The notes beneath the pieces were generated by a model. It was given only the letters and a program-made list of their open reading frames with translations, was not told where the DNA came from and did no database searches. Source: Bordetella sp. FB-8 (GTDB lineage Bacteria > Pseudomonadota > Gammaproteobacteria > Burkholderiales > Burkholderiaceae_B). From it: a DNA stretch of 64,000 nt. Shown one piece after another: positions 26,987 to 36,414 of this stretch (the first letter of the stretch is position 1; the number at the start of each line of letters is the position of its first letter). The position numbers were made by a program, and so were the translations under genes. The stretch is taken from the NCBI RefSeq assembly GCF_000382185.1, contig NZ_KB907784.1:3116633-3180632 (forward strand), written 5' to 3'.

Positions 26987-27703
26987 ATGACGACCACTTC
27001 AGCGGCGACCAGCGCCGGCAGCGTCACATCGGCGCTGAATGCGGCGGACAATGTCTCCAGTGCCCAAAGCATCCAAAACCAGTTTCTGACGCTGCTGACC
27101 ACGCAGCTGCAGAACCAGGATCCCACCAGCCCGATGGACAATATGCAGCTGACCTCGCAGCTGGCACAGATTTCCACAGTCGAGGGCATCAGTAACCTGA
27201 ACACGACGCTGAAGTCAATCAGCTCGCAGATGGGGCTGTCACAGTCGATCAGCGCGACCTCCTTCATCGGCAAGAGTGTGCTGGTGCAGGGAAATTCGAT
27301 CCTGCTGGGCACGGACTCGACCACCGGCACTGCGGTGACCACGCCTTTCGGCATCAACCTGTCAGGCGCGGCCGCGGACGTGAAAGTCAATATCACCAAT
27401 TCCAGCGGTGCTTTGGTCAAAACCGTGGACCTGGGTTCGATGAACGCGGGCATCTACAGCTATGACTGGAGTGGCCAGACCAGCGGTGGCGCCGCGGCCC
27501 CTAACGGTTCGTATTCCTTTAACGTCACAGCCACCGACGCCAGCGGCAACGCGGTCACGGCCGATCCGCTGACCTACGGCCAAGTCGGCAGCGTGGCCTA
27601 TGGTTCCAACGGCCCGGTGCTGAACCTGGGTACGGCCGGCACGACTAGCCTATCGGGCGTGTACAAGGTCTTCTCAACTATCAACGACAGCATTTCGGTT
27701 TAA
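26987..27703 (+). CDS. flgD: flagellar hook cap FlgD
   Basis: 238 residues. The N-terminal QNQFLTLLTTQLQNQDPTSP and LTSQLAQISTVEGISNL are the FlgD export/cap signature; a C-terminal FlgD Ig/Tudor-like part follows (GALVKTVDLGSMNAGIYSYD, then GNAVTADPLTYGQVGSV). It caps the growing hook so that FlgE can add. Confidence 0.96.
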   Translation: MTTTSAATSAGSVTSALNAADNVSSAQSIQNQFLTLLTTQLQNQDPTSPMDNMQLTSQLAQISTVEGISNLNTTLKSISSQMGLSQSISATSFIGKSVLVQGNSILLGTDSTTGTAVTTPFGINLSGAAADVKVNITNSSGALVKTVDLGSMNAGIYSYDWSGQTSGGAAAPNGSYSFNVTATDASGNAVTADPLTYGQVGSVAYGSNGPVLNLGTAGTTSLSGVYKVFSTINDSISV

Positions 27704-27768
27704 TACCTGGCGCGGCTGCGGCCTGAGCCGCGCCGTCACTTTGCGAATATCTTCACAGCGAGACACAC

Positions 27769-29250
27769 ATGGGCTTCGGACAAGGACTTAGCGGCCTGAA
27801 TGCCGCGTCGCAAAACCTGGACGTGATCGGCAATGACATCGCCAACTCCCAGACGGTAGGCTACAAGGGCGCTTCGATTGCCTTTTCCGACGTTTATGCC
27901 TCCTCGCAGGTTGGCTTGGGGGTGGGGGTTGCCAACGTTATCCAGGACTATTCCTCGGGCAACATCAACACCACCGGTGGACTCTACGATGTCGCCATCA
28001 GCGGCGTCGGCCAAGGCTTCTTCGTCGTGCAAAATTCCAGCGGAAATACGTACTACACCCGCAACGGTCAATTGAACGTCGACAGCAATTTCAACCTGGT
28101 CAATGCCAGCAATGGCATGAAGGTCATGGGCTATCCGGCGAACAGCACATTTACCGCCGCCTCCGTGGGCGCAAACCTGCAGCCGATTAAGATTCCACAA
28201 GGCAATATGCTGCCCACGGCGAGCGCGTCGGTGAGCGTGCAGACCAACCTGAATGCCAATGCAACGCCATTTGGCACCAACGGCGTCGGCTCGGTTATGT
28301 TGACCGAAACCGCTCCTACACCTACTACGAGCACGGCCTATTACTACAAGGTCAGCGGAACCACCACCACGCTCTATACGGATGCCGCTGCCACCACGGC
28401 GGCAGCGGCGGGAATCTCGTTTACGGACTCTGCGGGCGGCACTTATACGACGGCTGCCGGGGGCGTGCTTTCCTCCTCGATTCCCAACAGTGTGGCGTCT
28501 GCGGTGCCCAGCACTTTCAGCCCGAACGATTCAACGACCTATACCAACGCGATTCCGACCACGGTGTACGATTCCCTGGGTAATTCGCACCAGATGATTC
28601 AGTATTACGTGAAATCGGCCGCGTCGGGCGGCAACAGCATCTACAACGTCTATTACTACCTGGACGGCAACGCGATGACCGTAGGCGGGGTCGCGGGTGG
28701 TGCCCAGGCTCTGACATTCAACTCGTCGGGCACGCTCATTAGCCCCACGTCGTCAGTTGGCGTCAGTTATACCTTTCCCGCCGGAACCACTTCGCCTGCG
28801 CAGCCGCTGGCAATCGCTGTCAATTATGGTGGTGGAAACGTTACGCAGTACGGCAGCAGCTTCAGCCCTCACATCACAGCGGACGGCAACGCCAGCGGGG
28901 ATTACACGGGCGTCACGATCGCCTCCAATGGCAACCTGGTGGCCAGCTATTCCAACGGCTTGACCCAGGTGGTAGGCGGAATTGCGTTGGCGCGCTTTAA
29001 CAATCCTGAAGGATTGTCGCCTGGAAGCGGTAACGTCTGGTCTGAAACTCAGGCTTCCGGTCAAGCCACGACGGGCGCCCCCGGCACCGTCGGCCTGGCA
29101 TCGCTCAAGAGCCAAGCCCTGGAGGAATCCAACGTCAACCTGAGCACCGCGCTGGTCAATCTGATTATCGCGCAGCGCACCTACCAGGCCAACGCCCAGA
29201 CGATCAAGGCGCAGGATACCGTGGTGCAGCAACTCATTAATATGGGCTGA
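27769..29250 (+). CDS. flgE: flagellar hook protein FlgE
   Basis: 493 residues, longer than E. coli FlgE (402). N-terminal MGFGQGLSGLNAASQNLDVI and GNDIANSQTVGYKGAS, central FlgE D2 strands, and C-terminal LEESNVNLSTALVNLIIAQR are conserved. An added Thr/Ala/Ser-rich stretch around residues 185-260 (PTTSTAYYYKVSGTTTTLYT region) makes up much of the extra length and probably forms an outer hook domain. It lies 65 bases after flgD. Confidence 0.96.
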   Translation: MGFGQGLSGLNAASQNLDVIGNDIANSQTVGYKGASIAFSDVYASSQVGLGVGVANVIQDYSSGNINTTGGLYDVAISGVGQGFFVVQNSSGNTYYTRNGQLNVDSNFNLVNASNGMKVMGYPANSTFTAASVGANLQPIKIPQGNMLPTASASVSVQTNLNANATPFGTNGVGSVMLTETAPTPTTSTAYYYKVSGTTTTLYTDAAATTAAAAGISFTDSAGGTYTTAAGGVLSSSIPNSVASAVPSTFSPNDSTTYTNAIPTTVYDSLGNSHQMIQYYVKSAASGGNSIYNVYYYLDGNAMTVGGVAGGAQALTFNSSGTLISPTSSVGVSYTFPAGTTSPAQPLAIAVNYGGGNVTQYGSSFSPHITADGNASGDYTGVTIASNGNLVASYSNGLTQVVGGIALARFNNPEGLSPGSGNVWSETQASGQATTGAPGTVGLASLKSQALEESNVNLSTALVNLIIAQRTYQANAQTIKAQDTVVQQLINMG

Positions 29251-29300
29251 CGGCGGATATGGACCGGGTTGATTCTGCGAAGCCTTAAGTACGGAAAGCG

Positions 29301-30062
29301 ATGGACCACATCATCTATACGGCTATGAGCGGCGCCAATCGGATCACCGAGCAGGAGGCGTCGATCACCAACAATCTGGCCAACGCGAACACGCCGGGTT
29401 TTCGCGAACAGTTGTCCGTATACCGGTCGGTGCCGGTCTATGACAATGTGTCGCTGCCCACGCGAGTCACGACGGTGGCGACCACGCCGACCAGCAATTT
29501 TCAATTGGGCGCCATCCACGAGACGGGCCGCGCGCTGGATGTGGCGATGAACGGAAAAGGCTGGCTGGCCGTGCAGTCGTCGCAGGGGGAGGCCTATACC
29601 CGGAACGGCGACTTGCAGGTAGGCTCCAATGGCCTGCTGCAGACGTCGCAGGGTCAGCCGGTGCTGTCCGACCAGGGCGCGCCTATCAATGTGCCAGACC
29701 AGGCCTCCCTGACCATTACTTCGGACGGCACCATCACCGCGCTGGGGGCGGGGGACACGCCCGACAGTCTGATCACGTTAGGCCGCCTGAAGCTGGTCAA
29801 TCCGCCGGAAAAGCAGTTGACGCGCGGCGACGATGGCCTGTTCCGCATGCCGCCGCAGGCCAACGGCCAGGCCGCCGCGGCGTTGCCGTCCGATCCGGCG
29901 CTGCGCGTGGTTTCGGGCGCTTTGGAAGGTAGCAATGCCAATCCGACCGCCGCCATGGTCGGAATGATCGAGAATTCACGCCGTTTCGAAATGCAGATGC
30001 AGGTCATCAGCGACGCGATGACGGATGCGGACAAGGCCAACGGTATTCTCTCGATCGCCTGA
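29301..30062 (+). CDS. flgF: flagellar proximal rod protein FlgF
   Basis: 253 residues. N-terminal MDHIIYTAMSGANRITEQ and SITNNLANANTPGFREQL, a central GKGWLAVQSSQGEAYTRNGD strand, and C-terminal ENSRRFEMQMQVISDAM are typical. Part of the proximal rod. Confidence 0.96.
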   Translation: MDHIIYTAMSGANRITEQEASITNNLANANTPGFREQLSVYRSVPVYDNVSLPTRVTTVATTPTSNFQLGAIHETGRALDVAMNGKGWLAVQSSQGEAYTRNGDLQVGSNGLLQTSQGQPVLSDQGAPINVPDQASLTITSDGTITALGAGDTPDSLITLGRLKLVNPPEKQLTRGDDGLFRMPPQANGQAAAALPSDPALRVVSGALEGSNANPTAAMVGMIENSRRFEMQMQVISDAMTDADKANGILSIA

Positions 30063-30110
30063 TTTTCAATCGTAATATGCGTCGTTCACGACGGCGCCAG
30101 GAGCAGCACC

Positions 30111-30893
30111 ATGATGCGTTCACTGTGGATAGCCAAAACCGGTCTGGAGGGGCAGCAAACTGCCCTGGATACGATCGCCAACAACCTGGCGAACGTCCAG
30201 ACCACCGGCTACAAGGAAGAGCGGCCAGTCTTCCAGGATCTGATCTACCAGACGTTGCGCCAGCCGGGCGCCCAGGTGGGAGCGTCGAACCAATTGCCTA
30301 CCGGCCTGCAGTTGGGTACCGGCGCTCAGGTCGCAGCGACGGAAAAAATTTTCACCGAAGGCAATCTGAACAATACCGGCAGCGACCTGAACATCGCCAT
30401 CAATGGCAAGGGATTCCTGCAGGTGACCATGCCCGACGGAACCACGGCCTACACGCGCGACGGCACGCTGGAGCCGGACCAGAATGGCCAGCTAACCACC
30501 GCATCAGGCTATCCGCTGAATCCGCCCATAACCATTCCCGCCAACGCCCTGACGATGACCATCGGCAACGACGGCACCGTGTCGGTCACCCAGCCCGGTT
30601 CGACCACCAGCGCGCAGGTGGGGCAGATTCAACTGGCCACCTTCATCAATCCGGCCGGCTTGCAAAGCATGGGTCAGAATCTTTATCTGGCCACCGATGC
30701 ATCAGGCGCGGCCAATGTGCTGCAGCCGGGTATCGACGGCGCCGGCACGATCTCCCAGCAGTACCTGGAAACTTCCAATGTCAATGTGGCCGAAGAATTG
30801 GTGAACATGATCACCACGCAGCGCGCTTACGATATGAATAGCAAGGCTGTTACGGCGTCCGACCAGATGCTGCAGCGTCTTGCGCAGATGTAA
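30111..30893 (+). CDS. flgG: flagellar distal rod protein FlgG
   Basis: 260 residues, the family length. [19 protein letters not shown], then [20 protein letters not shown], and C-terminal [20 protein letters not shown] are diagnostic. AGGAG lies about eight bases before ATG 30111; a second ATG follows directly. Distal rod subunit through the P and L rings. Confidence 0.97.
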   Translation: MMRSLWIAKTGLEGQQTALDTIANNLANVQTTGYKEERPVFQDLIYQTLRQPGAQVGASNQLPTGLQLGTGAQVAATEKIFTEGNLNNTGSDLNIAINGKGFLQVTMPDGTTAYTRDGTLEPDQNGQLTTASGYPLNPPITIPANALTMTIGNDGTVSVTQPGSTTSAQVGQIQLATFINPAGLQSMGQNLYLATDASGAANVLQPGIDGAGTISQQYLETSNVNVAEELVNMITTQRAYDMNSKAVTASDQMLQRLAQM

Positions 30894-30897
30894 ACAG

Positions 30898-31626
30898 ATG
30901 GGTGGTTCGACGTTGGGTGGTCCGATCGTGTCGATGGCGCGCTTTCTGGCGGCGCTTGTTTTGTTGTTGCTGGCCGGGTGCGGCGCCATTCCTCCCGAAC
31001 CTGTCGTGACGGGGCCGACCTCGGCCTTGCCGCCTTCCCGGCCCATGGCGTCCACGGACACGGATGGTGCGATCTACCAGCCCACGGTCTACGGCAGCTA
31101 CCCTCTGTTCGAGGATTCCAGGCCGCGCAATGTGGGCGATGTGGTGACGGTGGTGTTGCGAGAGAACACGGCGGCGACCAAGAACGTGGTTACCGATGCC
31201 AACCGCACCGGTTCGGTTACGCAGGGAGCGGTCGGCACGCCCGGCTTTCTGAACGGTCTGGCCAATCTTACGACCGGCGTGGCCACCGGGACGGGTTCCA
31301 ATTCCGGAACGAACGCCTTCCAAGGCAAGGGCGACAGCAGTGCCAACAATACCGTCAACGGCACCATTACCACGACGGTAATTGGTGTGTTGCCCAATGG
31401 CAATCTGCAGGTCGCCGGAGAAAAGGATATCGCCATCAACCGCGGCAGCGAGTTCGTGAAATTTTCGGGCGTAGTCGATCCGCGTCTGATCAATGGCACC
31501 ACCAATAGCATTTTGTCTACGCAAGTGGCCGATGTGCGACTCGAGTTCCGTAGCAAGGGTGTGATGGACGAAGTTCAGACCATGGGCTGGTTGCAGCGTT
31601 TCTTCTTGTTGTTCTCGCCGTATTGA
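30898..31626 (+). CDS. flgH: flagellar L-ring lipoprotein FlgH
   Basis: About 242 residues from ATG 30898; TTG 30880 (inside flgG) and ATG 30934 are alternatives and none has a strong ribosome site. The lipobox LLLLAGC fits a lipid-modified outer-membrane protein. The L-ring domain is clear: [37 protein letters not shown], and C-terminal [16 protein letters not shown]. The stop TGA overlaps the flgI ATG (TGATG), so they are coupled. Confidence 0.95.
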   Translation: MGGSTLGGPIVSMARFLAALVLLLLAGCGAIPPEPVVTGPTSALPPSRPMASTDTDGAIYQPTVYGSYPLFEDSRPRNVGDVVTVVLRENTAATKNVVTDANRTGSVTQGAVGTPGFLNGLANLTTGVATGTGSNSGTNAFQGKGDSSANNTVNGTITTTVIGVLPNGNLQVAGEKDIAINRGSEFVKFSGVVDPRLINGTTNSILSTQVADVRLEFRSKGVMDEVQTMGWLQRFFLLFSPY

Positions 31627-32768
31627 TGATGATGCTTACGCCGCAAGCCTTTCGTTTTTTGCTCGTGCGCATGCTGCGTCGTCTCTGCGCGCTTGCCCTG
31701 GGTGCGACGGTCTTGGTGTCGGGGACGGTTGATGCCGAACGCCTGCAGGATCTGGCCAATCTGCAGGGTGTGCGCGGCAACCAGTTGGTGGGATATGGCC
31801 TGGTGGTGGGGCTGGACGGTACCGGCGACCAGGTTACCCAAACGCCTTTCACCCAGCAAAGCCTGATCAATATGCTGTCGCGGCTGGGCGTGACCGTGCC
31901 AGCCAGCAATATGCAGCTCAAGAACGTGGCGGCTGCGATGGTGACTGCGACCCTGCCGGCTTTTGCCCGCCCTGGCCAGGGCATAGACGTGGTGGTTTCG
32001 GCCATGGGTAACGCCAAGAGCCTGCGCGGCGGAACGCTGCTGATGACGCCTCTGAAGGGCGCGGATAATCAGGTGTACGCGATCGCCCAGGGCAATATCC
32101 TCATAGGCGGCGCGGGCGCTTCGGCCGCGGGCTCCAGCGTGCAGGTCAACACGCTCAACGGGGGGCGCATCAACGACGGTGCGACCGTCGAACGCGCCGT
32201 ACCCACCAGCATCGCGCAGGACGGCAATATCTACTTTGAGTTGCACCATACCAATTTCGGCACCGCCGAGAACGTGGCGGCGGCCATCAACCGGCGGTAT
32301 CCGGGTTCGGCCAGCCTGGTGGACGGTCGGGTGGTGCGGGTGCGCGCGCCGGCCGATCCCTCCCAGACTCCCGTTTTTGTGGCGAGCCTGGAAGACCTGG
32401 AGATCACGCGCGCGCCGGCGCGGGCCAGGGTAGTCATCAATGCCCGGACGGGTTCGGTGGTGATGAACCAAAATGTAACAATAGACGAGGTGGCCGTGGC
32501 CCACGGCAACCTGTCGGTGTCGATCAACCAGCAAAATGCGGTATCGCAACCTAATGCATTGGCCGGCGGCCAGACTACGCCGGTGCAGAACGCGTCGATC
32601 CAGGTATCGCAGGGCACCGGCCCAATCAGGCGCCTGAACTCCAGCGCCAATCTGGCCGATGTTGTGCGCGCGCTCAATACGCTGGGCGCCACGCCGCAGG
32701 ATCTGCTGGCCATCCTGCAGGCCATGAAGGCGGCCGGGGCACTGCGCGCCGACCTCGAGATCATCTGA
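31626..32768 (+). CDS. flgI: flagellar P-ring protein FlgI
   Basis: 380 residues from ATG 31626. Three consecutive ATG codons (31626, 31629, 31632), preceded by TTG, make the exact start uncertain. A Sec signal peptide ([21 protein letters not shown]) is followed by [20 protein letters not shown], the invariant mature start. [20 protein letters not shown] and C-terminal [20 protein letters not shown] are conserved. Forms the periplasmic P ring with FlgA's help. Confidence 0.96.
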   Translation: MMMLTPQAFRFLLVRMLRRLCALALGATVLVSGTVDAERLQDLANLQGVRGNQLVGYGLVVGLDGTGDQVTQTPFTQQSLINMLSRLGVTVPASNMQLKNVAAAMVTATLPAFARPGQGIDVVVSAMGNAKSLRGGTLLMTPLKGADNQVYAIAQGNILIGGAGASAAGSSVQVNTLNGGRINDGATVERAVPTSIAQDGNIYFELHHTNFGTAENVAAAINRRYPGSASLVDGRVVRVRAPADPSQTPVFVASLEDLEITRAPARARVVINARTGSVVMNQNVTIDEVAVAHGNLSVSINQQNAVSQPNALAGGQTTPVQNASIQVSQGTGPIRRLNSSANLADVVRALNTLGATPQDLLAILQAMKAAGALRADLEII

Positions 32769-32777
32769 GGAGCGGTA

Positions 32778-33791
32778 ATGAGTCTGGCAGACATCTTTAG
32801 CCGCCAGTCGTCGGACATGGGGCAGCAACAGACATCCATCTTCGACATGGGCCAACTGGCCCAGCTCAAGCGCGCCGTGGAGCAGACCGGAGCCGGCGAC
32901 CTTCAAGCCAAGCAGAAGCAGGTGGCCAAGCAGTTCGAGGCGCTGTTCCTGCAGATGATGATCAAGCAGATGCGTCAATCCACGCCGAAGAATCCGCTCT
33001 TTCATAGCCAGGCGGACGATATGTGGCAATCGATGGCCGACGAGCAGATGGGCTTGAACCTGGCCCAGTCCGGCGGTATCGGTCTGGCCAAGTCGCTTCT
33101 GGCCGAGATGCAGCGGCAAAATCCCGCGGCGGCGCAGGCGGCAAACGAGGTCGTCGATCCCAGCACGATGGCGCTGGTAAATGCGTCGACGCCGCCGGTG
33201 CCGCTGCAGTCCGGTCGCAGGCTTACCGATATCCTGGCCATGCTGCGCGCAAACCAGGGTGGTGATCAGAGCGCGACGGTCGATGAAGACGGATCCTCGA
33301 TCGACGTGGCCGGTTTCGTGGCGCGCATGTCGTCCGCGGCCAACGCTGCCTCCCAACTGAGCGGCGTGCCCGCCAGTCTGATCCTGGGCCAGGCGGCGCT
33401 GGAGTCCGGCTGGGGCAAGCGCGATATCTTGAATACGGACGGTACGTCCAGCCACAATCTGTTTGGAATCAAGGCCGGCCCCAACTGGAAGGGCAAGGTG
33501 GTTCAGGCTACCACCACCGAGTACGTCGACGGCGTACCGCGGAAAATGGTGCAGACTTTCCGCTCCTACGACTCGTACCAGGAAGCCTTCGATGACTACG
33601 CTCAATTCATCAGCAACAATCCGCGCTACCGCCATGTAACGCAGGCAGCCAGCGACGACGATGCCGCGCACCGCATTCAGCGGGCAGGCTACGCCACAGA
33701 CCCGAACTATGCCAGCAAGCTCATCCGCATCATGGGTCAGATGCGGGCCTCGATACTTTCGGGTTTGCCTTCTGGCGGGTCAAGGCCTTGA
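32778..33791 (+). CDS. flgJ: flagellar rod cap / peptidoglycan hydrolase FlgJ
   Basis: 337 residues with both domains of the beta/gamma type: an N-terminal rod-binding part (KQVAKQFEALFLQMMIKQMR) and a C-terminal glucosaminidase (about 185-325) with LILGQAALESGWGKRD (catalytic Glu) and SHNLFGIKAGPNWKG. It caps the rod and opens the peptidoglycan for it. Last gene of the flgB operon; the sigma28 site for flgK follows. Confidence 0.96.
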   Translation: MSLADIFSRQSSDMGQQQTSIFDMGQLAQLKRAVEQTGAGDLQAKQKQVAKQFEALFLQMMIKQMRQSTPKNPLFHSQADDMWQSMADEQMGLNLAQSGGIGLAKSLLAEMQRQNPAAAQAANEVVDPSTMALVNASTPPVPLQSGRRLTDILAMLRANQGGDQSATVDEDGSSIDVAGFVARMSSAANAASQLSGVPASLILGQAALESGWGKRDILNTDGTSSHNLFGIKAGPNWKGKVVQATTTEYVDGVPRKMVQTFRSYDSYQEAFDDYAQFISNNPRYRHVTQAASDDDAAHRIQRAGYATDPNYASKLIRIMGQMRASILSGLPSGGSRP

Positions 33792-33819
33792 TTAATATAA
33801 ATATTTTAATTTTCAGTTT

Positions 33820-33846
33820 AATTTTTGCCAATTGCCTGCCGTAATT
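33820..33846 (+). promoter_or_regulatory. sigma28 (FliA) promoter of flgKL
   Basis: TAAT, exactly 15 bases, then GCCGTAAT; the -10 differs by one base from the flaG site in this window. An AT-rich block (33792-33825) precedes it, like an UP element. Predicted start is near 33854, 28 bases before the flgK ATG. This fits flgKL as class 3 genes separate from flgB-J. Confidence 0.75.
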
Positions 33847-33881
33847 ATCGTCATCCATAGCGTCTATACGCGAGGCATCGC

Positions 33882-36365
33882 ATGAGTCTGTACAGCCTGT
33901 CACTTTCCGGTCTGAACACCGCCCAGACCGGCCTGGAAGTCACCAGCCACAATATCGACAACTCGGCCACCCCGGGCTACGACCGGCAGGTCGTGGTTCA
34001 GCAGACCGCGGGCGCGCTCGCCACGGGTTCCGGCTATATTGGCATGGGCGTGAATATCACCACCATCCAGCGCCAGTACGACAGTTTTCTGTCCACCCAG
34101 CTGATGAATTCGCAAAGCCTGGCCTCGCAGTACAACACCCAGTACACCCAGCTTTCGCAGATCGACGGCCTGTTGGCTACGAGCACGACCAGCACTTCGG
34201 CGACGCTGACTTCCGGTATCCAGCCGGCGCTGACAAATCTCTTCTCCAGCCTGAATGCGGCCGCGAGCGATCCGTCCAACGCGGCAAATCGCCAGGACAT
34301 GGTGGGCAAGACTAGCAGCCTGGTGGCGCAGGTCAATCTGGTCGACCAGCAGATGCAGAACCAGCGCCAAGGCATCAACACGCAGTTGGGCACGACGGTC
34401 AAGCAGATCAACAGCGATCTTGGCACCATCAATCAGTTGAACCAGCAGATATCCGCGGCCTATGGTCAGTCTGGGGGGCAGCCGCCCAACGACATGCTCG
34501 ACGAGCGAGATAAGGCGATATCCGATCTGGGCCAACTCATCGGGATACAGACCTATACGCAGAGCAACACCAACACGGTCAGTATTTCGCTGGCTGGCGG
34601 GCAGCCCCTGCTTTCCGGTACGACCGAATACAAGCTGTCGGCGGCGACTTCTTCGTCCGATCCGACCGCCCAGTCGCTGTACTACAGCATCCCGGGTCCT
34701 AACGGCAGTCAGACTCAAGTAGAACTGAAGGACAGCCAGGTCACGGGCGGCTCGGTAGGCGGCTTGATGGCTTTCCGCCAGCAACTGAACGCCATACAAA
34801 ACCAGCTCGGACAGTTCGCGGTTGGCCTGGCCATGACGATGAACGGCCAGCAGGAGCAGGGCCTGGATTTGAACGGCAACCCTGGTTCCAATATTTTCAG
34901 TCTGGGCTCGTCCAATATCGTCGCCGGCGCCAATAGCGGCTCGGCCAGTTTGAACATGACGGCTCAGAGTGGGAAATACAGCATCAGCTACGACGGGACC
35001 AGCTACGCCGTCAAGGATCCGAGCGGCAGCGCGGTAACGGTGGCCACGACGACCGACAGCAGCGGCAATACGGTGCTGAACTTCAACGGCTTCAGCGTTA
35101 CCGTGACCGGCGGCAACGATCCGCGTGCGACAGCTACTAGCCCCGATTCGTGGACCATGCAGCCTTTCGGTATGACCACGCCCACGGTCACGGCCAGTTC
35201 GACCAACGGTCAGCAAAACATAAGCTACAACATCGCCTACACCGGCGGCACATGGCAGGTGACGGGCCCGTCCGGTGCGGTAGCATCCACGACGACCGTG
35301 AACGGCGACGGCACGACCACGCTGGCTTTCGACGGCTTCAAGGTCACCGCCGGGGCCGGTACGGTCACCTCGGGCGATTCCTGGACCTTCCAGTCCAGCG
35401 GTACAGGCTCGTCGATTACGGCAGCGGCGACCAACTCGACCACCGATCCTTCGCTGACCGCCAGCTCGACAACCGCCAGCGCTCCGACATTGACGGCCAA
35501 CGTCTTGGGCAACGGCGACTACAAAGTCACCTATAACGGCACCGCCTATACGGTAAACGACCCTAGCGGCAATGCGGTGACCAATGCGACGGGTGGTACG
35601 GCGTTCACCCCTAATGCCCAGGGCGACATTGTCTTTCACGGTATGGTGATCAAGGTCAGCGGCAATGCCGCCAGCGGTGACTCCTGGCAGATAGATCCTG
35701 ATGGCATGGCTCAGGTTCCAGCCATCAGCAACACGCATAACACGAGCACGGCGAGTCTTTCAGCCAGCTATGTCGATGCCAGTAAACTTCAGTCTAGCGA
35801 TTACAGCATCGTCTACAGCGGCGGCACCAGTTACCAGGTGACGCGCGAATCCGACGGGACGCTGATGAATCTGTCGCCGAATTCGCAAGGCAATCTGGTT
35901 TTTGACGGCCTGAGTGTCTCGACTACCGGAACTCCCGCTGCTGGCGACAAGTGGGAACTACAGCCCACGCGTAACGCTGCCGGTCTGTTGACCTCGACAC
36001 TGAGTAGTCCCAGCCAACTGGCATTGGCCGATGCAGTCGGCGGCACGACCAACGGCAACAACGGCTTGGCCATGGCCAAGCTGCAGACGGCCGCCGTGCT
36101 GAACAACGGCACCGTGAGCCTGAACGGTCTGTATGCGCAGTTGGTCAACAATGTTGGTGTCCAGACGCAGCAATTGAATTCGTCCTTGACAGCGCAGAAT
36201 GCGCTGGTCACACAGCAAACCTCTGCGGTGTCGTCGGTGTCGGGCGTGAATCTGAACGAAGAGTATGTGAATCTGACCCAATACCAGCAGCAATACCAGG
36301 CCAGTGCCAAGATCCTGGATGTGGCGAGCACGATTTTTAACGCGATCCTGGGCGCGGTCGGCTGA
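33882..36365 (+). CDS. flgK: hook-filament junction protein FlgK with tandem extra modules
   Basis: 827 residues, against 547 in Salmonella. N-terminal SLYSLSLSGLNTAQTGLEVT and HNIDNSATPGYDRQ, the helical D1 part to about 350, and C-terminal SGVNLNEEYVNLTQYQQQYQ are standard HAP1. Between about 352 and 703 there are four related modules of about 85-95 residues, each with a [G/D]xxYxxxYxGxxYxV-like strand and ending in a (G/P)DSWxxxP-like motif. These would project from the junction as a chain of beta domains. FlgN is the chaperone. Transcription is likely from the sigma28 site at 33820. Confidence 0.95.
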   Translation: MSLYSLSLSGLNTAQTGLEVTSHNIDNSATPGYDRQVVVQQTAGALATGSGYIGMGVNITTIQRQYDSFLSTQLMNSQSLASQYNTQYTQLSQIDGLLATSTTSTSATLTSGIQPALTNLFSSLNAAASDPSNAANRQDMVGKTSSLVAQVNLVDQQMQNQRQGINTQLGTTVKQINSDLGTINQLNQQISAAYGQSGGQPPNDMLDERDKAISDLGQLIGIQTYTQSNTNTVSISLAGGQPLLSGTTEYKLSAATSSSDPTAQSLYYSIPGPNGSQTQVELKDSQVTGGSVGGLMAFRQQLNAIQNQLGQFAVGLAMTMNGQQEQGLDLNGNPGSNIFSLGSSNIVAGANSGSASLNMTAQSGKYSISYDGTSYAVKDPSGSAVTVATTTDSSGNTVLNFNGFSVTVTGGNDPRATATSPDSWTMQPFGMTTPTVTASSTNGQQNISYNIAYTGGTWQVTGPSGAVASTTTVNGDGTTTLAFDGFKVTAGAGTVTSGDSWTFQSSGTGSSITAAATNSTTDPSLTASSTTASAPTLTANVLGNGDYKVTYNGTAYTVNDPSGNAVTNATGGTAFTPNAQGDIVFHGMVIKVSGNAASGDSWQIDPDGMAQVPAISNTHNTSTASLSASYVDASKLQSSDYSIVYSGGTSYQVTRESDGTLMNLSPNSQGNLVFDGLSVSTTGTPAAGDKWELQPTRNAAGLLTSTLSSPSQLALADAVGGTTNGNNGLAMAKLQTAAVLNNGTVSLNGLYAQLVNNVGVQTQQLNSSLTAQNALVTQQTSAVSSVSGVNLNEEYVNLTQYQQQYQASAKILDVASTIFNAILGAVG
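34935..35990 (+). repeat. four diverged tandem coding repeats inside flgK
   Basis: Approximate units 34935-35190, 35191-35455, 35456-35740 and 35741-35990. Shared protein pattern: a YxVxxPSG-like strand, a GF/GLxVxxxG strand, then SPDSWTMQP, SGDSWTFQS, SGDSWQIDP and AGDKWELQP. DNA identity between units looks low, so the duplication is old. Boundaries are by eye. Confidence 0.65.
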
Positions 36366-36414
36366 TCCTTTGTGATCAAGCCAAGCGGAATAGACAGATA
36401 TTTACCGGAGCACG

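Noticed and set aside
31575..33671. Minus-strand frame of 698 codons opposite flgI and flgJ
   Set aside because: Shadow of two well-conserved genes; Arg/His/Gly-rich with no family resemblance.
33900..35738. Minus-strand frame of 612 codons opposite flgK
   Set aside because: Shadow of the repetitive flgK coding sequence.
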